A DNA stretch of 10,504 nt, from positions 1 through 10,504 of the forward strand of contig JAEDJR010000060.1 in assembly GCA_016296235.1 (NCBI GenBank). Reading direction: 5' to 3'. The position numbers and the translations under genes are program-made. Origin of the DNA: Oscillospiraceae bacterium. Its GTDB lineage: Bacteria > Bacillota > Clostridia > Oscillospirales > Oscillospiraceae. The notes beneath the pieces were generated by a model, which worked only from the letters and a program-made list of their open reading frames with translations, did not search any database and was not told the DNA's origin. This document shows positions 5,791-10,504 of this stretch, piece after piece. Position 1 is the first letter of the stretch. The number at the start of each line of letters is the position of its first letter.

Positions 5791-7050
5791 TTATCCGAAA
5801 CTGCACCGGACGAAGCAGGTGTAAGTCACACCGTTGTAGGTGGCAGTCACATTGGCCGTGCCCTTGCCGGCCGCCTTGACCGTGCTGCCGCTGACCGTAC
5901 ACACGCCGGAATTGGAGGTGCTCCAGGTCACGCCGCTCACCGTTTTTCCGTTGGCGTCCGTCAGGGTCAGCTGGAAGGACTCACCGGCAGAAAACAGGGT
6001 CACATCGCTGTGGCTGATGGTGAAGGGGCCTTCATAGCTGCCGCCGCCGTTGTTCTCCGCACTGCTGTCCAGATTGCAGCGGGCGATGCAGGTCAGCTTG
6101 ATCTCGCCGACGGTCACCGTGATCGTCGCCGTGCCCTTGCCCTTGGCTGTCACCTTGCCGTCGTTGGTCACCGTCACCACGTTGGTATTGGAAGATACAT
6201 AGGTCACCGCAGCGCCCTCGGGCTTGTTCTTCACAGTCAGCCAGGTCTCCTCGCCGGGATAGAACAGGGTGAAGTCCTCGGTGCTCAGCTCCGGCTGGGC
6301 CTGGGGCTCCGGATCGGGCTCGGGTTCCGGATCCGGTTCGGGCTCCGGTTCAGGTTCGGGTTCCGGCTCCGGCTCCGGCTCCGGCTCCGGCAGGTCAAAG
6401 TCACAGGTGATGGTGCACACCTGGGTCACGCTGCCGCAGGAAACCGTAATATCCGCCGTTCCGGGGCCGACGGCTGTAATCATGCCGCCCTCATTGACCG
6501 TTGCCACGGTTTCATCGCTGCTGGAGAACAGGATGGGCTCTTCGCAGCCGCTGGGCCGGGCCACCGCCGTCAGGAAGATCCGGCCGCCCGCCTCATCCAT
6601 GGTTACGGCGCTCTGGCTGATGGTCAGCCCTGTGCAGGCGCCGGCCGGCGCGACAGGTTCAGGCTCCTCCGGCAGCTCCGGCAGCTCTTCCGGCGCCTGG
6701 GGCTCTTCCGGTGTTTCCGCCGGTGTCTGCTGCTCCTGCAGAGTGGGAATGGCGTTCAGATCCAGTTCTCCCCGCAGATAGCCCATAATATGGACAAAGT
6801 AAGCCACACCGGCCAGAACCGCAGCGCCCAGCACGACGCAGACGATGCTCCACACCAGACGGGAGCTGCCGGTCTGGGGCTGCTCCTTTGTCCCCTTTTT
6901 GGACGCCACCCGGGCGCCGCCGCCGGTGCTGGCCAGCCGGCGCTTCTGCTTTGCTTCCGCAGCAGGATGGCTGCTCTTCCCGCACAGGGGGCACTGCTGC
7001 AGCTCTGCTTCATATTCCGTCCCGCAAAATTCGCAGGTTTTGCGTTCCAT
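5791..7050 (-). CDS. Membrane protein with cytoplasmic zinc ribbon, EP-rich stalk and three Big_2 Ig-like domains
   Basis: A 419-residue protein of unknown role. Order: zinc ribbon CEFCGTEYEAELQQCPLCG (Cys6, 9, 20, 23); a Lys/Arg/Ser-rich cytoplasmic link (34-64); and one membrane helix (65-92). Then a Pro/Glu-rich link (107-135); Big_2 domain 1 (about 141-217); a Glu-Pro/Asp-Pro repeat stalk (220-253); Big_2 domain 2 (about 257-328); a short Gly/Asn link; and Big_2 domain 3 (about 343-419). Each Big_2 domain has the usual (V/I)TAxGxGTAxITV core and ends in a C-x3-C pair. Basic residues on the N-terminal side of the helix and the lack of a signal peptide imply the ribbon inside, Ig-like domains outside. 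Start ATG 7048-7050 has GGAGGT 8 bases upstream; an upstream in-frame start at 7116 would lie before the predicted RNA start region. Divergent from the kinase gene, with its own promoter. Confidence 0.88.
   Translation of the reverse strand: MERKTCEFCGTEYEAELQQCPLCGKSSHPAAEAKQKRRLASTGGGARVASKKGTKEQPQTGSSRLVWSIVCVVLGAAVLAGVAYFVHIMGYLRGELDLNAIPTLQEQQTPAETPEEPQAPEELPELPEEPEPVAPAGACTGLTISQSAVTMDEAGGRIFLTAVARPSGCEEPILFSSSDETVATVNEGGMITAVGPGTADITVSCGSVTQVCTITCDFDLPEPEPEPEPEPEPEPEPEPDPEPEPDPEPQAQPELSTEDFTLFYPGEETWLTVKNKPEGAAVTYVSSNTNVVTVTNDGKVTAKGKGTATITVTVGEIKLTCIARCNLDSSAENNGGGSYEGPFTISHSDVTLFSAGESFQLTLTDANGKTVSGVTWSTSNSGVCTVSGSTVKAAGKGTANVTATYNGVTYTCFVRCSFG
6301..6390 (-). repeat. Hexamer-rich tract coding the Glu-Pro / Asp-Pro stalk
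   Basis: About 90 bases built from variants of a 6-base unit (plus strand GGCTCC, GGTTCG, GGATCC and similar) encode alternating Pro and Glu or Asp. The run of near-identical GGCTCC units is at 6363-6390. Because the unit is six bases, gain or loss of units keeps the frame and only changes stalk length. Confidence 0.85.
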
Positions 7051-7087
7051 GCTCCATAACCTCCAAAGGATTGTAATGCATAGCTGT

Positions 7088-7116
7088 ATCATACCATACT
7101 TTTCGACAGATTCCAA
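7088..7116 (-). promoter_or_regulatory. Promoter of the zinc-ribbon/Big_2 gene
   Basis: On the - strand TTGGAA (plus 7111-7116), 17 bases, then TATGAT (plus 7088-7093) preceded by TGG, an extended -10. RNA would start near 7081, about 30 bases before the ATG at 7050. Spacing and both boxes fit a SigA promoter. Confidence 0.7.
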
Positions 7117-7177
7117 TGATTTTCTCCGGCGCGGAAAAATTACCTGAAAAAAACAGCCCCTGCCGCCCCTTGTTGTA

Positions 7178-7206
7178 TTGCTTTTTTTCCCGAAATCGCC
7201 TAAAAT
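7178..7206 (+). promoter_or_regulatory. Promoter of the kinase gene
   Basis: TTGCTT (7178-7183), 17 bases, TAAAAT (7201-7206). The -35 box is only half matched; the -10 is good. RNA would start near 7213, leaving a very short leader before the ribosome binding site at 7224-7230. It lies about 60 bases from the divergent promoter, so a single bound protein could affect both. Confidence 0.55.
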
Positions 7207-7223
7207 AGAAGCTGTATGAGTTG

Positions 7224-7230
7224 AAGGAGG
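7224..7230 (+). promoter_or_regulatory. Ribosome binding site deciding a TTG start for the kinase
   Basis: AAGGAGG followed by eight bases and an in-frame TTG (7239-7241). No ATG is placed as well: the first in-frame ATG codons (7269 and 7278) lie 38 or more bases downstream. Confidence 0.75.
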
Positions 7231-7238
7231 CGAATCAT

Positions 7239-9938
7239 TTGGCAGAAATCAAACTCAATACGGCACTTATGACCAATATGGAGGTGCAGGACTGTCTGAG
7301 CCGCAGAGGCGGCGTCGCAGTCTATTCCGTCAAAAGCACCAAGTCCGACCAGCTCTATGCGCTCAAGCATATTTCCGTTCCGGAAACCCAGAAGCAGGTG
7401 GACGCTCTGATCCTCACAGGCGCCGCTGCCGATGAAGAGGCTGCGCAGGCCTATTACCAGCAGGTGGTCACCGACTACCAGGCAGAGCTGGAACAGCTGG
7501 AAGCCCTTTCGGGCAGTCCCAATCTGGACAGCTTTCACAGCTACGAGATCAAGCCCAAGGAGGACGGCGTCGGCTATGACGTCTATCTCCTGTCTGAATT
7601 CCGGACAACCCTGGACCGTTACCTGACCGACACCCCCATGACCCAGTCCAGCGCCGTCAATCTGGCCATGGATCTGTGCAACGCCCTGACGGAGCTGCGG
7701 GCCGCCGGTCTGATCCATCGGGACGTGAAGCCGTCCAACATCTATCTCAGCAGCCAGGGCCACTTCATGCTGGGCGACATGGGCATTGCCAAGGTGGACG
7801 AGCTCAAATACTGCTCCATGCCCGAAAGCATGCTCAGCCCCTACTCCGCGCCGGAGCTGTTTGAGCTGATGGCCAACGTCAATGTGACCGTGGATCTGTA
7901 CGCCGTGGGCCTGATCCTCTACCGGATCTACAACGGCAACCACGCGCCCTTTGAGGACGAGAAGACCTCCGCCAAGGCGGCGGACAAGCTGCGCATCACC
8001 GGCAAGGAGCTGCCTGCCCCCATGTTTGCCGACTACGAAATGGCAGAGATCATCCACAAGGCCTGCGCCTTCCGGCCGGAGGACCGCTATCAGTCTCCGG
8101 AGGAATTGAAGCAGGCGTTCGTGGACTACATGATGCGCAACCAGGTGGGCGACACGCCCATCACTCCGCCCATCGTGTCCGACGAGGCCCCCGTGGACGC
8201 CGAGGCCGCCCAGGAAGAGATCGAGCCGGTCCAGTTCACCGACACGGAAGCCCTGGACGAGGATTTCAAGCAGAGCTTCTCCCCGGACAGCGAGATGCTC
8301 AACGCCCTGATCGAATCGGTCCACCGGGACATCGAAAACGACTATACCGCAGCCGAATCCTCCGAAGAAGGTTCGGAGGCGTCCGCAAGCAGCGCTCCCA
8401 AGTCCCGCAAGCGCAGGCGTCTCACCGTCTGGCTGCCCACGGTTCTGGCCGTTCTGCTGGTGCTGGGCCTGGCTGCCGCCGCCGTTTGGTTCTTCTTCAT
8501 CCGCAAGGATACCCTGACCATCGACAGCATTGTCATCAACGACCGCACCGTGGATTCCATCACCGTTTCCCTGACCACCCAGGAGGATCCCGGCCGTTTT
8601 GAGGTCATCTGTACCGACGCCTACGGCAACGTCTCCCGCCAGGCCTATGTTCCCGGCCAGCCCAACACCTTCACCGGTCTGGCCTCCGGCGCCCAGTACA
8701 GCTTCTCTGTTCAGGGCTTCAAGGAAGAGCACATCGCCGGCGCCGTTCCCCACAACGCGTCCACCAAGACGACCACCAACATCGTCAGTCTCACGGTCAG
8801 CCGTGAAACCGTCAGCGAGCTGGAGCTGACCTTTATCCCCGACGGCATCGAGCCGGAGGAATGGGCCGTCTCCTATGGTCCCGTGGGGCAGGAGCCCGCT
8901 ACCAAGGTCTTCACCGGCCACACCGTGGTGCTCACCGGTCTGGAGCCGGACACGGCCTATGAAATCACCCTCCTGAATCCCAGCGACATTCAGCTGACCG
9001 GCATCACAACTGCATCCGGCCATACCCTGGCCTCCGTGGAAATGGGCCAGGTCTTTGCGGAGCTTTCCAAGTCCACCGCCGTCATCACCTGGACCTATGA
9101 AGGGGAAGCGCCCGCCAGCTGGAACGTCACCACCACCGGCTCCGAGGGCTATACCGACAATCAGACCGTTCTGGACAGCACCGTAACCCTGGAAAATCTC
9201 CGGGCCGGCGAGACCTACACCCTGGTCATCACCTGTGACAATATGCTCAACGGCGCCACCGCCAGCTTCACCCCCGATGCGCTTTCCATCACGGAAATCG
9301 CGGCAAAACCCACCGAGGCAGGCAGCCTGGACATCTCCTGGAGCTGCGAAGCGGAAGCCGTGGATACCGAATGGCTGGTGGTCTACACCCTGGAGGGCGG
9401 CAGCGGTATGAGCAGCGTGGCACAGACCTCCGAGCAGTCCGTCACCCTGGACGGCCTGATTCCCGGCGCCACCTATACCATTGAAATTCAGGAGGCCGAG
9501 GGCGAGCAGGTCGGCGGCGAAACCACCACCCAGGTCACCATGCCGGCGGCAGAGAGCTTCACCGGCTATGGCTTCACCAAGGGCTATGTGGTCATGTGGC
9601 TGCGCCCCACCCAGGAGGACTGGACCGTCAACAACCTGCAGTATGTCCGCACCACCTTCAAAACCAGCGAGCAGATTGCGTTCGCCTGCGAATCCGTCTC
9701 TGCGCTGAAGGACAGCGATGAAGCCGTCTCCACCCTGCTGGTACTGCGGGACGAAAACGGCAATGTGGTGGACTACTACAGCGGCGAAGAGGTCTGGAAC
9801 AATATGTGGACCCGGGACACCTATGTGGGCGAGCTTCTGCGCACCCCCCAGACGCCCGGCCAGTATTCTCTGGAAATCTACTTCAACGGCCAGCGAGTCA
9901 AGACCGACAAGGAAATCAGCTTCACTGTGACGCAATAA
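7239..9938 (+). CDS. Transmembrane Hanks-type Ser/Thr protein kinase with FN3-like exterior
   Basis: An 899-residue kinase with a layout like PrkC/PknB but with FN3-like in place of PASTA domains. Kinase domain about 20-300: a degenerate glycine loop RRGGVAVYSV (22-31), the ATP Lys43 in YALKHI, and a long insert before helix C (47-80). Then the catalytic loop HRDVKPSN (Asp162, Asn167), a metal-binding motif Asp180 in GDMG in place of DFG, SAPE (203-206), Asp219 and Arg283. All catalytic residues are present, so it is probably active. An acidic then basic juxtamembrane region (314-394, ending KSRKRRR) leads to one helix (395-421). Outside are four FN3-like domains (about 425-512, 513-595, 596-680, 681-770) and an unassigned C-terminal domain (771-899). 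Start: TTG at 7239 with AAGGAGG eight bases upstream; the TTG at 7221 lies before that site. Gene stands alone, followed by a terminator. Targets and ligand unknown. Confidence 0.93.
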   Translation: MAEIKLNTALMTNMEVQDCLSRRGGVAVYSVKSTKSDQLYALKHISVPETQKQVDALILTGAAADEEAAQAYYQQVVTDYQAELEQLEALSGSPNLDSFHSYEIKPKEDGVGYDVYLLSEFRTTLDRYLTDTPMTQSSAVNLAMDLCNALTELRAAGLIHRDVKPSNIYLSSQGHFMLGDMGIAKVDELKYCSMPESMLSPYSAPELFELMANVNVTVDLYAVGLILYRIYNGNHAPFEDEKTSAKAADKLRITGKELPAPMFADYEMAEIIHKACAFRPEDRYQSPEELKQAFVDYMMRNQVGDTPITPPIVSDEAPVDAEAAQEEIEPVQFTDTEALDEDFKQSFSPDSEMLNALIESVHRDIENDYTAAESSEEGSEASASSAPKSRKRRRLTVWLPTVLAVLLVLGLAAAAVWFFFIRKDTLTIDSIVINDRTVDSITVSLTTQEDPGRFEVICTDAYGNVSRQAYVPGQPNTFTGLASGAQYSFSVQGFKEEHIAGAVPHNASTKTTTNIVSLTVSRETVSELELTFIPDGIEPEEWAVSYGPVGQEPATKVFTGHTVVLTGLEPDTAYEITLLNPSDIQLTGITTASGHTLASVEMGQVFAELSKSTAVITWTYEGEAPASWNVTTTGSEGYTDNQTVLDSTVTLENLRAGETYTLVITCDNMLNGATASFTPDALSITEIAAKPTEAGSLDISWSCEAEAVDTEWLVVYTLEGGSGMSSVAQTSEQSVTLDGLIPGATYTIEIQEAEGEQVGGETTTQVTMPAAESFTGYGFTKGYVVMWLRPTQEDWTVNNLQYVRTTFKTSEQIAFACESVSALKDSDEAVSTLLVLRDENGNVVDYYSGEEVWNNMWTRDTYVGELLRTPQTPGQYSLEIYFNGQRVKTDKEISFTVTQ

Positions 9939-9943
9939 CCCAT

Positions 9944-9980
9944 AAGGACCGGGGCAGGCTGTCCGCCTGACCCGGTCCTT
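9944..9980 (+). terminator. Terminator after the kinase gene
   Basis: AAGGACCGGG (9944-9953) pairs with CCCGGTCCTT (9971-9980), and inside it CAGGC (9955-9959) pairs with GCCTG (9965-9969) across one G/A mismatch, with a 5-base loop. The 3' side runs into TTTCCTGT, a short T-run. It begins five bases after the stop codon. Confidence 0.8.
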
Positions 9981-9998
9981 TCCTGTACTGAAACAAAC

Positions 9999-10015
9999 AG
10001 CAACAGCAGGTTGCT
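9999..10015 (+). promoter_or_regulatory. Inverted repeat at the -35 of the regulator gene (possible operator)
   Basis: AGCAAC-AGCAG-GTTGCT is a perfect 6-bp inverted repeat with a 5-base spacer whose end touches the -35 box. A second palindrome, CAACGTTG (10029-10036), lies in the promoter spacer. Either could bind the XRE protein encoded just downstream; this is inference from position. Confidence 0.35.
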
Positions 10016-10043
10016 TGTCTTCTCACGACAACGTTGGTATACT
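10015..10043 (+). promoter_or_regulatory. Promoter of the XRE regulator gene
   Basis: TTGTCT (10015-10020), 17 bases, TATACT (10038-10043) preceded by TGG (extended -10). RNA would start near 10050, leaving a leader of only about 15 bases, which holds just the AGGTGAT ribosome binding site. Confidence 0.65.
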
Positions 10044-10064
10044 GTTTGCGAGGTGATGATTGGT

Positions 10065-10504
10065 ATGAACACCAATGATATTCTCCTGGAGCTCCGAACC
10101 AAAAACGGATTGTCTCAGGACGCGCTTGCAGAAAAAATCCATGTGACCCGGCAGGCGGTCTCCCGCTGGGAAACCGGCGAAACCGTACCAAACACGGAAA
10201 CGCTGAAGCTGCTGTCGAAGCTGTTCGATGTTTCCATCAATACGCTTCTGGGTTCTCCCCGGAAGCTGATCTGCCAATGCTGCGGCATGCCCCTGGAGGA
10301 TTCTACCACCAGCAAGGAGCCCGACGGTACATTCAACGAAGAATACTGCAAGTGGTGCTATGCGGACGGGAAATATGTTTACACCGACCTTGCGCAATTG
10401 ACGGATTTCCTGGTTGCGCATATGTCCAACGAAAACTGGCCTCCGGAGCAGGCGCGGGCTTATTTTGAAGCACAGCTGCCGACATTGAACCATTGGCGGC
10501 AGCC
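10065..10504 (+). CDS. XRE-family regulator with C-terminal zinc ribbon (partial, runs off window)
   Basis: 146 codons are visible and the frame is open to the window edge. Residues 5-63 are a Cro/C1-type helix-turn-helix: LLELRTKNGLSQDALAEKIH, then VTRQAVSRWETGETVPNTE and LKLLSKLFDVSINTLLG. Residues 68-146 form a putative zinc ribbon: ICQCCGMPLEDS and EYCKWCYADGKYVY, with Cys70/73 and Cys95/98 as likely ligands, then FLVAHM and AYFEAQLPTLNHW. This pairing is a common architecture in clostridial regulators; zinc or redox sensing is plausible but not shown. Start ATG 10065 has AGGTGAT 7 bases upstream. Most of the gene seems to be here, because relatives end soon after this region. Palindromes over its promoter suggest it controls its own expression. 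Confidence 0.9.
   Translation, partial: MNTNDILLELRTKNGLSQDALAEKIHVTRQAVSRWETGETVPNTETLKLLSKLFDVSINTLLGSPRKLICQCCGMPLEDSTTSKEPDGTFNEEYCKWCYADGKYVYTDLAQLTDFLVAHMSNENWPPEQARAYFEAQLPTLNHWRQ

Noticed and set aside
6363..6390. Hexamer run considered as a CRISPR-like or regulatory tandem repeat.
   Set aside because: It is in frame inside a coding region and simply encodes Glu-Pro; there are no spacers.
5731..7059. A 442-codon + strand ORF and a Gly-Ser repeat ORF (6269-6781) antisense to the Big_2 protein.
   Set aside because: The Gly-Ser repeats are the antisense reading of the Glu-Pro stalk. The - strand frame has clear zinc ribbon, helix and Ig domains with a proper start.
7200..9935. A 911-codon ORF on the - strand antisense to the whole kinase gene.
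   Set aside because: The opposite frame shows a full kinase with all motifs. The antisense product is rich in Gly, His and Val with no domain order. It stays open because the GC-rich genes rarely use TTA, CTA or TCA codons.
9878..10493. - strand ORFs across the kinase end and the XRE gene.
   Set aside because: The + strand frame from 10065 encodes a clear helix-turn-helix and zinc ribbon; the - strand products match nothing recognisable.

Overview
The window is a GC-rich chromosomal segment from an endospore-forming Firmicute, most likely a gut-type member of the Clostridia (Oscillospiraceae-like). This rests on the GC-rich coding sequence, Gram-positive style ribosome binding sites (AGGAGG), a spoIIR sporulation gene, the end of an ethanolamine-utilisation (eut) locus, a non-mevalonate isoprenoid gene (ispE), and large surface proteins with cytoplasmic N-termini and Ig-like or FN3-like exteriors. 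The genus assignment is inference.

Layout: (1) 1-1130, + strand: the last codons of a EutN/CcmL-type microcompartment vertex protein, then the ethanolamine permease EutH, whose best-placed start codon is an unusual ATC. A long two-way hairpin (1131-1170) closes this eut end. (2) 1190-5301, - strand, convergent to eut: a run read as apgM-type phosphomutase (or proposed homoserine kinase), a DUF1015 protein, ispE (4-nt overlap), then, after 181 nt, spoIIR. A clear SigA-type promoter lies before the first gene. spoIIR has its own candidate SigF-type promoter, embedded in a 17-bp inverted repeat that ends in a T-run directly at its start codon. (3) 5509-5703, + strand: a 64-residue DUF378 membrane protein. 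(4) 5791-7050 (-) and 7239-9938 (+): a divergent pair of large single-pass membrane proteins. One has a cytoplasmic zinc ribbon and three external Big_2 domains. The other is a Hanks-type Ser/Thr kinase with four FN3-like domains and an unassigned C-terminal domain. They share a 188-bp region with two back-to-back promoters. (5) 10065-end, + strand: an XRE-type regulator with a C-terminal zinc ribbon, cut by the window edge, with palindromes overlapping its promoter.

How they work together: the eut tail serves ethanolamine uptake and catabolism. The - strand run combines central metabolism (sugar phosphate or amino acid), isoprenoid precursor synthesis and the forespore signal that switches on SigE. 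The divergent kinase and zinc-ribbon pair is the most likely uncharacterised system here: two proteins of matched topology (cytoplasmic catalytic or zinc module, one helix, Ig-like exterior) that may form a trans-envelope sensing and phosphorylation unit. No tRNA, rRNA, CRISPR array, transposase or phage gene is visible, and no gene-free stretch exceeds about 210 bases.
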